DNA of 64,000 bases from Mesorhizobium terrae (GTDB lineage: Bacteria; Pseudomonadota; Alphaproteobacteria; Rhizobiales; Rhizobiaceae): contig NZ_CP044218.1 of assembly GCF_008727715.1 (NCBI RefSeq), positions 2,559,501-2,623,500 on the forward strand. Reading direction: 5' to 3'. The notes beneath the pieces are model-generated. The model did no database searches. It saw nothing but the letters and a program-made list of their open reading frames with translations, and was not told the DNA's origin. Positions 1 through 9,026 of the stretch are shown one piece after another. Every line of letters begins with the position of its first letter. Within the stretch, counting starts at the first letter, position 1. The position numbers and the translations under genes are program-made.

Positions 1-2
1 AC

Positions 3-74
3 CGCTTCGCGCGCGAGGCCAACATCAATCTGTGGGCGGCTTCGTCGGAACGGGCGGGCGCGGCCAGGAAGTGA
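3..74 (+). CDS. 3' end of an unidentified CDS (partial, left edge)
   Basis: An open frame enters from the left edge and stops at TGA 72-74, leaving a 23-residue tail rich in Ala, Arg and Ser. It is too short to name. In rhizobia zur is often preceded by genes of the zinc uptake ABC transporter (znuB, znuC), so a transporter subunit is possible, but nothing in this tail confirms it. Confidence 0.45.
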   Translation, partial: RFAREANINLWAASSERAGAARK

Positions 75-243
75 TGGGATAGCGGGGGGCGGCTTCTCTG
101 CCCCGCACTTCCTCATGTTCAGAGCCGTCGCTCCCCTCGCCGAAAAACAGGCCGGTGGCAAAATCGGCGATTCATGCTTATTTCTGGGGCAGACGGCTGG
201 CCGGTCCATACGGCACGCCGCCGGAAAGAGTATCGAGGGTGGG

Positions 244-672
244 ATGATGACGGCAAAAAGCGTGCTGACCAAGAACCAGCAGAGCGTGCTGGAAAAGCTG
301 GAAGCGGCGAATGCGCCACTGAGCGCCTACACGCTGCTCGACCAGCTGCGCGAACGCGGTTTTCGCGCGCCGCTGCAGGTCTACCGCGCGCTCGATACGC
401 TGATGAAGGAAGGCTACGTGCACCGGCTGGAAAGCCTGAACGCCTTCGTCGCCTGCGCCGACCCGCACGATCATGGCCATGCGCATGGCCACAGCCATGG
501 CATGACCGCTTTCGCCATCTGCGACAGCTGCGGCCAGGTCACCGAATTCTGCGACGAGAAGATCGGCGAAAAGCTGAGCGACTGGGTTGGTTCGTCCGGC
601 TTCGTCGCCAAGAAGGCGGTGATCGAGTTCCGCGGCACCTGCGCCAAATGCCGGACCGACGCGGCGGCGTAG
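244..672 (+). CDS. zur: Fur-family zinc-responsive regulator (Zur)
   Basis: A 142-residue Fur-family DNA-binding repressor that in this family senses zinc and shuts off zinc uptake. The N-terminal winged helix spans about residues 8-65. A His-rich stretch (HDHGHAHGHSHG, about 75-86) is followed by two Cys pairs, CDSC at 93-96 and CAKC at 133-136, the structural zinc site of Fur proteins. The ATG at 244 (tandem ATG-ATG) follows a GAGGGTGGG ribosome site; an in-frame ATG at 115 would add 43 residues with no family resemblance. The gene converges on the GFA-family gene 34 bases downstream. Zur is preferred over Fur or Irr because of the His-rich linker and the short C-terminus, but this is inference. 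Confidence 0.85.
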   Translation: MMTAKSVLTKNQQSVLEKLEAANAPLSAYTLLDQLRERGFRAPLQVYRALDTLMKEGYVHRLESLNAFVACADPHDHGHAHGHSHGMTAFAICDSCGQVTEFCDEKIGEKLSDWVGSSGFVAKKAVIEFRGTCAKCRTDAAA

Positions 673-706
673 TCCCTTCGATCGCAGCGACCATTCTCCC
701 GGCTGG

Positions 707-1135
707 TCAGTCGACGCCGGCATGCTCCAGATATTGCGGCAAATCGTCGGTGATGGTGAACCAGGGCGCCTTCGAACCGACGAAGATGTGATGGTCCGGG
801 CGGATCGACGGCGCGTCGATCAGCGTGCCCATCGCGACATGAGCATAGGCGTTGTCGTGCACCACCGAATAGAGCAGCGAACCGCATTGCGCACAGTGGC
901 GGTCATGGGCGGCGTTTCTGTCGCCGAAGATCAGGAGCTTGTCCTCGCCCCTGGTCAGGCGCAGCTTGTCGACCTCGATGCCTGCGAAGGGCTTGAAGGC
1001 GGCGCCCGTCGCGCGCCGGCAGCCCGAGCAGTGGCAGTTGGCGGCGTAGCCGAACGCGTCCTCGACCTCGTAACCGACGGCTCCGCAGAAGCAGCCGCCG
1101 GCAAGCAGTCGGGCTTTTCCTTCCGACCGGTCCAT
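707..1135 (-). CDS. GFA (CENP-V) family zinc protein
   Basis: A 142-residue protein of the glutathione-dependent formaldehyde-activating enzyme (GFA/CENP-V) fold. The family binds zinc through spaced Cys residues, all visible here: CFC at 15-17, CHCSGC at 34-39 and CAQC at 81-84. Members were first described as condensing formaldehyde with glutathione, but most have no proven substrate, so the exact role is open. It ends 10 bases before the polA stop codon on the same strand and probably shares the polA transcript as the distal gene. Length is normal for the family. Confidence 0.85.
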   Translation of the reverse strand: MDRSEGKARLLAGGCFCGAVGYEVEDAFGYAANCHCSGCRRATGAAFKPFAGIEVDKLRLTRGEDKLLIFGDRNAAHDRHCAQCGSLLYSVVHDNAYAHVAMGTLIDAPSIRPDHHIFVGSKAPWFTITDDLPQYLEHAGVD

Positions 1136-1145
1136 CGCGCCGGCC

Positions 1146-4139
1146 TTAGTGCGCCTCGTCCCAGTTGTTGGCGGCGCGGGCGTCGACCTGCAGCGGCACC
1201 GACAGCGAGACGGCCGGCATGGCGGCGTTTTCCATGATGTCGCGCACGACCGGGATGGTCGCCGCGACTTCCGCCTCGACGGTTTCGAAGATCAGTTCGT
1301 CATGCACCTGCAAGAGCATGCGGGCTGACAATTTCGCCTTGGCCAGCGCATCGTCCATGCGCACCATGGCGCGGCGGATGATGTCGGCTGCGGTGCCCTG
1401 CAGACGCGCATTGATCGAGGCGCGCTCGTTGAAGGCGCGCACCGAAGGATTGGACGAGCGGATTTCGGGATAGTGGATGCGGCGGCCGAACACCGTCTCC
1501 ACATAACCGTGCTCGCGCGCATATTCCTTGGTGGTGTCGATATAGTCGCGGATGCCGGGGAAGCGCTCGAAATATTTCTTGATGTAGGCGCCGGCCTCCT
1601 CGCGCGGGATCGACAGTTGGTTAGCCAGCCCAAAGGCCGAGATGCCGTAGATGATGCCGAAATTGATGGCCTTGGCGCGGCGGCGCACTTCGGACGGCAT
1701 GCCTTCCACCGGCACGTTGAACATTTCCGACGCGGTGACGGCATGGATGTCGACGCCGTCGGCGAAGGCCTGCTTCAGCTGCGGGATCTCGGCAACATGG
1801 GCAAGCACGCGCAGCTCGATCTGGCTGTAGTCGGCCGAGATCAGCTTGTTGCCCTTGTCGGCGATGAAGGCGGTGCGGATCTTGCGGCCCTCGGCGGTGC
1901 GCACCGGAATGTTCTGCAGGTTCGGATCGGACGACGACAGGCGCCCCGTCGACGTCGCGGCGAGCGCATAGGAGGTGTGGACGCGCTTGGTGTCGGGGTT
2001 GATGAAGCCGGGCAGGGCGTCGGTATAGGTCGACTTCAGCTTGGTGAGCTGGCGCCAGTCGACGATCTTGCGCGGCAGTTCGTGGCCTTCGGCGGCGAGG
2101 TCTTCGAGCACCTGCGCCGAGGTCGACCACTGGCCGGTCTTGGTCTTGGTGCCGCCGGGCAAGCCCATGCGGCCGAACAGGATGTCGCCGAGCTGCTTGG
2201 GCGAGCCAATGTTAAAGCGCTCGCCGGCGAGCACATTGATCTCGTCCTCCAGCCGCGCGGCGCCCTGCGCCAGCTCGCCGGACAGGCGCGACAGGATCTG
2301 GCGGTCGACCGAGATGCCGCGCTGTTCCATCTTGGCCAGCACCGGCACCAGCGGCCGCTCCAGCCGTTCATAGACCGACACCATGCCTTTGGCGGCGAGG
2401 CGCGGCTTCAGCACCTCCCAGAGCCGGAAGGTGACGTCGGCGTCCTCGGCGGCGTAGGCGGTCGCCCGGTCGATGTCGACCTGGTCGAAGCCGACGAAAT
2501 TCTTGCCGGAGCCGGCGACATCCTTGAAGTGGATCGTCTTGTGGCCGAGCCACTTCTCCGACAGCGCGTCCATGCCGTGGCCTCCGGAGGTGCCGGCGTC
2601 GAGCACGTAGGAAATCAGCATGGTGTCGTCATAGGGCGCGACGTCGATGCCGTGCCGGTTCATGATGACGAGGTCGTATTTCAGGTTCTGCGCGATCTTG
2701 AGGACCGAGCGGTCCTCCAGTAGCGGTTTCAGCGCGGCCAGCGCGTCGCGGATCGGGATCTGGTTCTCGACCAGTCCGCCGCCGAGCAGGTCGTCGCGTC
2801 CGCTCTTGTGGTTGAGTGGCACATAGGCGGCACGGCCGGCGCGGGTGGCGAGCGAGAAGCCGACCAGCTCGGCCTGCATCGGGTCGAGCGAGGTGGTCTC
2901 GGTGTCGAAGGCGACAACGCCTGCTTCCGTGGCTTCCGCCACCCAGGCCTTGAGCGTGGCGACGTCGCGGATCGCGGTGTAGGCGGTGGTGTCGATCTTT
3001 GCGGCGACGGCGGCCTCGGCGCGCTGGGCCGAAAGTTGCGAGGGCGTGTCCTGCCCCTCACCCTTACCCTCTCCCCGTAAGGACGGGGAGAGGGGGGCGC
3101 CAGCGCTGGTGCTTCCCCCTTCTCCCCGTTCTTTACGGGGAGAAGGTCCGGCAGGGGATGAGGGGCCGCCCGCCGAGCCGACATCCGGGCCATGCACGTC
3201 GGGACCGAGTTCGACGGCAACAGTTGCCGCCTCGATCTCGCCGGCCTCGGTGCCGGTCGCTTCGGCGACGCGGCGGGTCAGCGTTGAAAATTCCATGGCC
3301 TTGAGGAAGGCGATGAGTTTCGGTCCGTCCGGCTCCTGCAGCACGAATGCGTCGAGGCCCTCGGTCACCGGCACGTCGATCTTCAGCGTGACGAGATCGC
3401 GCGAAATGCGCGCCTTGTCGGCATTGTCGATGATCGACTGGCGGCGCTTGTCCTGCTTGATCTCGCCGGCGCGGGCGAGCAGCGTATCGAGGTCGCCGAA
3501 CTGTTCCAGAAGCTGCGCGGCTGTCTTCGGGCCGATGCCGGGCACGCCCGGCACGTTGTCGACCGAGTCGCCGGTCAGCGCCTGCAGGTCGATCATCTTT
3601 TCCGGCGGCACGCCCCATTTCTCGATCACTTCGGGAATGCCGATCTGGCGGTCCTTCATCGGGTCGTACATGCCGACGGCGGGACCGACGAGCTGCATCA
3701 GGTCCTTGTCGGACGAGACGATGGTGGCGTCGCCGCCGGCCTCGCGGGCGAGGCGGGCATAGGTGGCGATGAGGTCGTCGGCCTCGAAGCCTTCCATCTC
3801 GATGCAGGGCAGGTTGAAGGCGCGCGTCGCCTGGCGGATCAGCCCGAACTGCGGGATCAGATCTTCCGGCGGCGCCGAGCGGTTGGCCTTGTATTCAGGA
3901 TAGAGCTCGTTGCGGAAGGTCTTGGACGAATAGTCGAAAATGACGGCGAAATGGGTCGGCACGATGCCGACGTCGGTGTTGCGCGCATCCAGCATCAGCT
4001 TCCACAACATGTTGCAGAAACCGGACACGGCGCCCACCGGCAGGCCGTCGGATTTGCGGGTCAGCGGCGGCAGCGCGTGATAGGCGCGGAAGATGTAGCC
4101 GGAGCCGTCGACAAGGAAGAGATGATCGCCTTTTTTCAT
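1146..4139 (-). CDS. polA: DNA polymerase I
   Basis: A 997-residue DNA polymerase I that fills gaps and removes RNA primers in replication and repair. The N-terminal 5'-3' exonuclease (about 1-290) begins HLFLVDGSGYIFRAYHALPP. The 3'-5' proofreading domain keeps its DxE motif (FDTETTSLD). The polymerase domain carries motif A (SADYSQIELRVLAHV), motif B (RRRAKAINFGIIYG) and motif C (LQVHDELIFE). The start is the ATG at 4139, giving MKKGDHLFLVDG; the open frame continues upstream without family similarity. The linker between the exonuclease domains, about residues 325-362, is encoded by a 114-bp palindromic repeat (3053-3166) inserted in frame, giving a low-complexity Pro/Gly/Ser/Arg segment. 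The proofreading site looks intact. The neighbouring sRNA is typical of the rhizobial polA locus. Confidence 0.97.
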   Translation of the reverse strand: MKKGDHLFLVDGSGYIFRAYHALPPLTRKSDGLPVGAVSGFCNMLWKLMLDARNTDVGIVPTHFAVIFDYSSKTFRNELYPEYKANRSAPPEDLIPQFGLIRQATRAFNLPCIEMEGFEADDLIATYARLAREAGGDATIVSSDKDLMQLVGPAVGMYDPMKDRQIGIPEVIEKWGVPPEKMIDLQALTGDSVDNVPGVPGIGPKTAAQLLEQFGDLDTLLARAGEIKQDKRRQSIIDNADKARISRDLVTLKIDVPVTEGLDAFVLQEPDGPKLIAFLKAMEFSTLTRRVAEATGTEAGEIEAATVAVELGPDVHGPDVGSAGGPSSPAGPSPRKERGEGGSTSAGAPLSPSLRGEGKGEGQDTPSQLSAQRAEAAVAAKIDTTAYTAIRDVATLKAWVAEATEAGVVAFDTETTSLDPMQAELVGFSLATRAGRAAYVPLNHKSGRDDLLGGGLVENQIPIRDALAALKPLLEDRSVLKIAQNLKYDLVIMNRHGIDVAPYDDTMLISYVLDAGTSGGHGMDALSEKWLGHKTIHFKDVAGSGKNFVGFDQVDIDRATAYAAEDADVTFRLWEVLKPRLAAKGMVSVYERLERPLVPVLAKMEQRGISVDRQILSRLSGELAQGAARLEDEINVLAGERFNIGSPKQLGDILFGRMGLPGGTKTKTGQWSTSAQVLEDLAAEGHELPRKIVDWRQLTKLKSTYTDALPGFINPDTKRVHTSYALAATSTGRLSSSDPNLQNIPVRTAEGRKIRTAFIADKGNKLISADYSQIELRVLAHVAEIPQLKQAFADGVDIHAVTASEMFNVPVEGMPSEVRRRAKAINFGIIYGISAFGLANQLSIPREEAGAYIKKYFERFPGIRDYIDTTKEYAREHGYVETVFGRRIHYPEIRSSNPSVRAFNERASINARLQGTAADIIRRAMVRMDDALAKAKLSARMLLQVHDELIFETVEAEVAATIPVVRDIMENAAMPAVSLSVPLQVDARAANNWDEAH
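3053..3166. repeat. Paired-hairpin repeat (family A) inside polA
   Basis: A 114-bp element bounded by inverted GCCCCTCA / TGAGGGGC ends. Inside are two hairpins, CTCTCCCCGT with ACGGGGAGAG and TTCTCCCCGT with TACGGGGAGAA. The same modules occur in intergenic DNA at 9027-9050, 15553-15753, 22248-22376 and 48979-49124. The length is exactly 38 codons, so the polA reading frame is preserved. Confidence 0.85.
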
Positions 4140-4239
4140 GGCCGATACGGGTAGCCCGGCAATGGGCGGCTGTCCATGGTTTAGGCCACCGTGCCGCCGT
4201 CTCCTGACAAGTCGTTGGCCCGTGTCGGGTTGCAGGCGC

Positions 4240-4716
4240 CTAGAGAGGCGCAAATCGCTTGGAGATGGTCTCGGGTCCGTCGCGATAGTCGGTGAAGCCG
4301 ATCCCCTGGTAGAATGCCTGGCCGCCGGTATTTTCCTTGCGGATGGTCGCATCGATGAAGCTGACGCCGGCCATCTTCGCGGCCTCCGACGTGTGGGCGA
4401 ACAATGCCCGTCCAGCGCCTCTCTTGTGGGCATGAGGATCCACGAAGGTCGCGACAATCCCCCAGTCGGCCGGCAACCGGTCGCCCGGCCAATCGGGGTC
4501 GGACCATTCGAGCGACTGGAACCCTAGCAACTGCGACCCTTCGAGCGCCACGAAGCAGCTGATTCCGAGCTGTGGCGAGATGAAGTAATCGACGATGCGC
4601 TGCTCGTCGAAATGCCCACGGTGCGCCGTTGTCCCACCGATTTCGACGATTTCGTTCAGGATTCGCGCCATCGCGCCCGCGTCTTGCGGCAGGGCGGCTC
4701 GGACATGCAGGGGCAT
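4240..4716 (-). CDS. GNAT-family N-acetyltransferase (phosphinothricin acetyltransferase-like)
   Basis: A GNAT acetyltransferase of 158 residues that would move an acetyl group from acetyl-CoA to an amine. The opening VRAALPQDAGAMARILNEIV and the acetyl-CoA-binding stretch VDPHAHKRGAGRALF (motif A, about 90-105) match the pat/bar-like subgroup, whose best-known members acetylate phosphinothricin or methionine sulfoximine; the natural substrate here is unknown. The ATG at 4716 (MPLHVRAALP) fits the family N-terminus. An ATG at 4749 is a second candidate created by a 17-bp tandem duplication just upstream. It lies about 100 bases upstream of polA on the same strand. Confidence 0.8.
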   Translation of the reverse strand: MPLHVRAALPQDAGAMARILNEIVEIGGTTAHRGHFDEQRIVDYFISPQLGISCFVALEGSQLLGFQSLEWSDPDWPGDRLPADWGIVATFVDPHAHKRGAGRALFAHTSEAAKMAGVSFIDATIRKENTGGQAFYQGIGFTDYRDGPETISKRFAPL

Positions 4717-4733
4717 GGATCGGTCATTCCATC

Positions 4734-4767
4734 TTGATTTGCCGGCCATTTTGATTTGCCGGCCATA
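4734..4767. repeat. 17-bp tandem duplication at the acetyltransferase start
   Basis: TTGATTTGCCGGCCAT occurs twice in direct tandem with a period of 17 bases. On the minus strand each copy carries an ATG (ATGGCCGGCAAATCAA), so the duplication multiplies the possible start codons of the acetyltransferase. Confidence 0.75.
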
Positions 4768-4823
4768 GTGATTGCTGGATTGTCGGAAGTTAGGTGCCCC
4801 ACGCCCCTTCTGCAAAGGGTGGG

Positions 4824-5042
4824 ATGCTCACAACTGACATTGGTCGGCGGATGGTGAAGGTCGATCGCCGCTGGCGGATCATGTCGAAGATATTCTCGAG
4901 GTTCTCAACAAGGATCCGGCGACGACCTTCGTGATTATCGACGAGGTCATAAACGAGGTCGAAACGAGGTATTGGGGGCATCGGCGGCCTGCCCGTCGAA
5001 CAACACCGACAAAAGATTGCCGGCAATCCACCAAAGGGTTGA
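4824..5042 (+). pseudogene. Tautomerase-family (4-oxalocrotonate tautomerase-like) pseudogene
   Basis: Reading across frames reconstructs a small tautomerase-like protein broken by two frameshifts. From the ATG at 4824 a short N-terminus (MLTTDIGR) runs in one frame. From about 4847 to 4976 a second frame reads HVEDILEVLNKDPATTFVII followed by DEV and a WG. From 4977 the first frame resumes as GIGGLPVEQHRQKIAGN and stops at TGA 5040-5042. The order KDPATTFVIIDEV...WGIGGLP is typical of COG1942-type tautomerases. The Pro-1 start expected of an active enzyme is not seen. The frameshifts mean no functional enzyme is made unless the sequence itself is in error. Confidence 0.7.
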
Positions 5043-5163
5043 GACCCTGTTCCAGACCTAGCCGTGCGGCCGTTGCCGGCACAACAACGGCGGACCTGGC
5101 ACCGGCCCGAAAGGCCGATCACCACCCCTCACGGGCATGTTACAAAAGTGTAATGTTGGCGCC

Positions 5164-5192
5164 CTTGAATCGCCATGTTCGCGACCACAAAT
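5164..5192 (+). promoter_or_regulatory. Sigma-70-type promoter for the alpha-r7-like sRNA
   Basis: A -35 box CTTGAA (5164-5169) and a weaker -10 box ACAAAT (5187-5192) are 17 bases apart. This places a start near 5199, which with the terminator at 5307-5345 gives a transcript of about 150 nt. Confidence 0.5.
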
Positions 5193-5198
5193 ATGACC

Positions 5199-5345
5199 CA
5201 TCGGCAGTTTTCGCCGAAGTCCGGAACAAGGCCCGTCCCCCGCCTATGCCGGACACCTGCGGCAGCCTTTCCCCCTCTCCGGGCTGCCGCATTGTTTCGA
5301 GTAGCGCCGCCGTGGTTCCCCCTCCACCACGGCGGCACTTTTTTG
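5199..5345 (+). ncRNA. Small RNA, alpha-r7 (Smr7C)-like
   Basis: A predicted 145-150 nt RNA made of successive hairpins. A first stem pairs GTCCGG with CCGGAC. A second is a perfect 10-bp stem TGCGGCAGCC / GGCTGCCGCA closed by the C-rich loop TTTCCCCCTCTCC. The last is a terminator stem with another C-rich loop (TTCCCCCTCC). The loops are complementary to ribosome binding sites, as in rhizobial trans-acting sRNAs. From memory, Sinorhizobium Smr7C (alpha-r7 family) lies next to polA and is about 150 nt; the polA neighbourhood and length agree. Family assignment is inference; a covariance search with the alpha-r7 model would decide it. Confidence 0.7.
5307..5343 (+). terminator. Rho-independent terminator of the sRNA
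   Basis: A perfect 10-bp stem, GCCGCCGTGG with CCACGGCGGC, is followed by ACTTTTTT. No protein gene ends just upstream, so it most simply ends the sRNA. It overlaps the nearest GTG start candidate of the next gene. Confidence 0.85.
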
Positions 5346-6289
5346 GGAGCAGGATCATCCCCGACACAGCCCAGAAAACCGCGACCGGGAAAACCCCGAA
5401 GGCCGCAAAACGGCGCGCCCTGCTGCTCGTCAACGCCAAGGCGCGGCGCGGAGACATGCCGCTCGACGGTATTCTCGACCGCTTGCGGGCCGGTGGGCTG
5501 GACGTGACGGTGGAGCCGTTCTCGGCACTGCCTGAACTTGCCCGCGACATCACCCGGCTGCGCGAACAGGCCGACTGCATCATCATCTGCGGCGGCGACG
5601 GCACCGTCTCGTCCGGCGCCATGGCGGTGATGGAAAGCGGCCTGCCGATGGGCATACTGCCGATGGGCACCGCCAACGACCTTGCCCGCACGCTCGGCCT
5701 GCCGATGGACATCATGCAGGCGACGGACGTCATCGTGAAAGGCTACCAGCGCCGCATCGACCTCGGCTCGGTCAACGGCCATGCCTTCTTCAACGTCGCT
5801 AGCATCGGGCTCTCCACGCAGCTCGCGCAAGGGCTGCGGCCTGAATTGAAGAAGCGTTGGGGACGGCTCGGCTACGCCATTGCCGCGGCGCGCGTGCTCT
5901 ACAAGGCGCGGCCCTTCACCGCCTGGATCCGCGAGAAGGGCGAGATGGTCAAGGTGAAGACCTTCCAGATCGCCGTCGGCAACGGCCGCCATTATGGCGG
6001 CGGCAATGTCGTGGAGGCGAGTGCCGCCATCGACGACGGCTTCCTCGATCTCTACAGCCTGGAAATGCGCAATGTGTGGAAGCTGGCGCTGTTGCTGCGC
6101 TCGTTCCGCTCGGGCACGCATGGCGCCTGGAACGAGGTGCGGACGGCGCGCTGCGTGCAGTTCGATGTCACCACCCGTACGCCGCAGCCGGTGAACACCG
6201 ACGGCGAGATCGTGACGTCGACGCCGGCCTCCTTCCTCGTGCATCCGGAAGCGATCGCGGTCTATGCGCCGGAAGGCACCGACGACTGA
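5312..6289 (+). CDS. Diacylglycerol kinase-like lipid kinase (start uncertain)
   Basis: A DAGK-catalytic-domain protein (DAGK/YegS/LCB5 family) predicted to phosphorylate a lipid such as diacylglycerol. The nucleotide-binding motif IICGGDGTVSSG and the following GILPMGTANDLARTLGLP are family hallmarks; the C-terminal half holds GRHYGGGNVV and DGFLDLY. The first conserved segment is RRALLLVNAKARRG, encoded from about 5413. The start is unresolved: GTG 5312 and ATG 5246 lie inside the sRNA and its terminator, and no ATG, GTG or TTG lies between 5315 and the first motif. GGGAGCAGG just before two ATC codons (5354, 5357) suggests a rare ATC start. The end is followed by a repeat. Confidence 0.85.
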   Translation: MVPPPPRRHFFGSRIIPDTAQKTATGKTPKAAKRRALLLVNAKARRGDMPLDGILDRLRAGGLDVTVEPFSALPELARDITRLREQADCIIICGGDGTVSSGAMAVMESGLPMGILPMGTANDLARTLGLPMDIMQATDVIVKGYQRRIDLGSVNGHAFFNVASIGLSTQLAQGLRPELKKRWGRLGYAIAAARVLYKARPFTAWIREKGEMVKVKTFQIAVGNGRHYGGGNVVEASAAIDDGFLDLYSLEMRNVWKLALLLRSFRSGTHGAWNEVRTARCVQFDVTTRTPQPVNTDGEIVTSTPASFLVHPEAIAVYAPEGTDD

Positions 6290-6300
6290 CAGACTGCCTT

Positions 6301-6419
6301 GAAATCGATGATGCCGGGCTGCAAATGGCAAGCCGCTGCGCTCCGATGCTCACGTACTGAAAGTACGCTCCGCTTCGGTGCTCGCGCCTCGCCATTTTCG
6401 CCTCGGCCTGATCGATTTC
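6301..6419. repeat. Palindromic repeat, family B (119 bp)
   Basis: The element starts with GAAATCGAT and ends with the inverted ATCGATTTC. The core contains ATGCCGGGCTGCAAATGGC and an inner hairpin around GTACTGAAAGTAC. The core recurs at 38672-38814 and as a 5' fragment at 22977-23001. It fills most of the gap between the lipid kinase and the M20 peptidase. No transposase is present, so it is a non-autonomous repeat of unknown origin. Confidence 0.8.
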
Positions 6420-6563
6420 CACGCAGTCTTCCAAATTTTCAAACTCCTTCGAAATTGCAGCGGAGACGGAACGGTGAGCCAGAGGGTCGCTGGCGGTTTC
6501 CTTCCACAGGCTCTTCCATTAGGGTCGCCGCGGAATCGTCCTTGATTGATCGGAAGGCCCGCA

Positions 6564-7949
<1,386 letters not shown>

Positions 7950-7960
7950 GCAGACCGACC

Positions 7961-8581
7961 ATGAGCAACATCCGTTTTCACAAAAACGACCTGCCCGACC
8001 TTGCCCATTACGATGTCGACGCGGTCGCCATCGACACCGAGACGCTGGGGCTGAACCCGCATCGCGACCGGCTCTGCGTGGTGCAGATTTCGCCCGGCGA
8101 CGGCTCCGCCGACGTCATCCAGATCGCGGCCGGCCAGAAGAAGGCGCCGAACCTCACCGCGCTCCTGAAGAACCGCAAGATCACCAAGCTGTTCCATTTC
8201 GGCCGCTTCGACCTTGCCGTGCTCTACAACGCCTTCGGCGTCATGCCCGAGCCGGTGTTCTGCACCAAGATCGCGTCCAGGCTGGTGCGTACCTACACCG
8301 ACCGCCATGGCCTGAAGGACATCTGCCAGGAACTGCTCGGCGTCGGCTTGTCGAAGCAGCAGCAGTCTTCCGACTGGGCGGCCGAGACGCTGTCGCCGGA
8401 ACAGCTCGAATATGCCGCTTCCGACGTGCTTTACCTGCACCGGCTGCGCGACGTGCTGGCCGGGCGGCTGGCGCGCGACGGCCGGACCAGGGAGGCCGAA
8501 GCCTGCTTCCGCTTCCTGCCGACCCGTGCCAAACTGGACCTGATGGGCTGGGACGAAGAGGATATCTTCGCCCACAGCTGA
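7961..8581 (+). CDS. rnd: RNase D-like 3'-5' exonuclease
   Basis: A 206-residue DEDDy exonuclease. The acidic motifs are visible: IDTETLGL (Exo I, about 23), HFGRFDLAVL (Exo II, about 79) and YAASDVLYLHRL (Exo III with Tyr, about 149). Full-length RNase D of enterobacteria carries two C-terminal HRDC RNA-binding domains and is about 375 residues. This protein ends right after the catalytic domain, the short form common in alphaproteobacteria. It should trim RNA 3' ends, possibly tRNA precursors, but may have a narrower role without HRDC domains. It follows the M20 peptidase gene closely. Confidence 0.9.
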   Translation: MSNIRFHKNDLPDLAHYDVDAVAIDTETLGLNPHRDRLCVVQISPGDGSADVIQIAAGQKKAPNLTALLKNRKITKLFHFGRFDLAVLYNAFGVMPEPVFCTKIASRLVRTYTDRHGLKDICQELLGVGLSKQQQSSDWAAETLSPEQLEYAASDVLYLHRLRDVLAGRLARDGRTREAEACFRFLPTRAKLDLMGWDEEDIFAHS

Positions 8582-8628
8582 CCGGCGCGGGCTGTCCATG
8601 CCGGTGCCGGGCTGATGGAGGCTTGACG

Positions 8629-8880
8629 ATGGCTGCCAGACAACCGATCGCGACCGCGCCCAAGGACGGCTCCAAGGTCACCGTCTACTGGACGGACGGC
8701 AACGGCGTGATGAACGAGTCGATCGCGCAATACCGCTCCGCCGAGCGGTTGAAGGCGCTTGGCGGCGATGTCGATCCCAACGATATTGGCTGGTGGGCGG
8801 CGATCGACGGCCATACCCAGAAGAAGATCGACCCAACGAGCTGGCGCCCGGCTTCGGGCGACGATGACGACGACAGCTGA
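8629..8880 (+). CDS. Small conserved hypothetical protein
   Basis: An 83-residue soluble protein with no signal peptide or membrane segment. It begins MAARQPIATAPKDGSKVTVY, contains a Trp-rich patch (GWWAAIDGH) and ends in an acidic tail (GDDDDDS). The PIATAPKDG opening is seen in many small rhizobial hypotheticals, but no function is known to me. The ATG at 8629 has an ideal GGAGG ribosome site seven bases upstream, which supports translation. It lies 47 bases after the RNase D gene on the same strand. Confidence 0.7.
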   Translation: MAARQPIATAPKDGSKVTVYWTDGNGVMNESIAQYRSAERLKALGGDVDPNDIGWWAAIDGHTQKKIDPTSWRPASGDDDDDS

Positions 8881-8901
8881 GGTTGTCCGCGCTTTTTGAG
8901 C

Positions 8902-9006
8902 TTCGAACGCCCCGAGCTCCGCGAGGGGCAGGATTGCATCTTGCTCCTAGCCCTCGGCATAGCCTCGGGCGTTCGAACCCTTTGAAAGGTCCACTGGACC
9001 TTTCAA
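8902..9006. repeat. Two adjacent palindromes
   Basis: TTCGAACGCCCCGAG at 8902-8916 is mirrored by CTCGGGCGTTCGAA at 8964-8977. It is followed at 8982-9006 by a 25-bp near-perfect palindrome with arms TTGAAAGGTCCA / TGGACCTTTCAA. There is no T-run after either, so they look like repeat elements rather than terminators. Confidence 0.6.
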
Positions 9007-9026
9007 TTCGCCTCCGGCGAACCGGG

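Noticed and set aside
1473..2723. 416-codon frame antisense to polA
   Set aside because: Lies wholly opposite conserved polymerase motifs and shows the compositional signature of a shadow frame.
4931..5311. Long N-terminal extension of the lipid kinase from 4931
   Set aside because: That part of the frame covers the tautomerase pseudogene and the sRNA, and has no similarity to lipid kinases.
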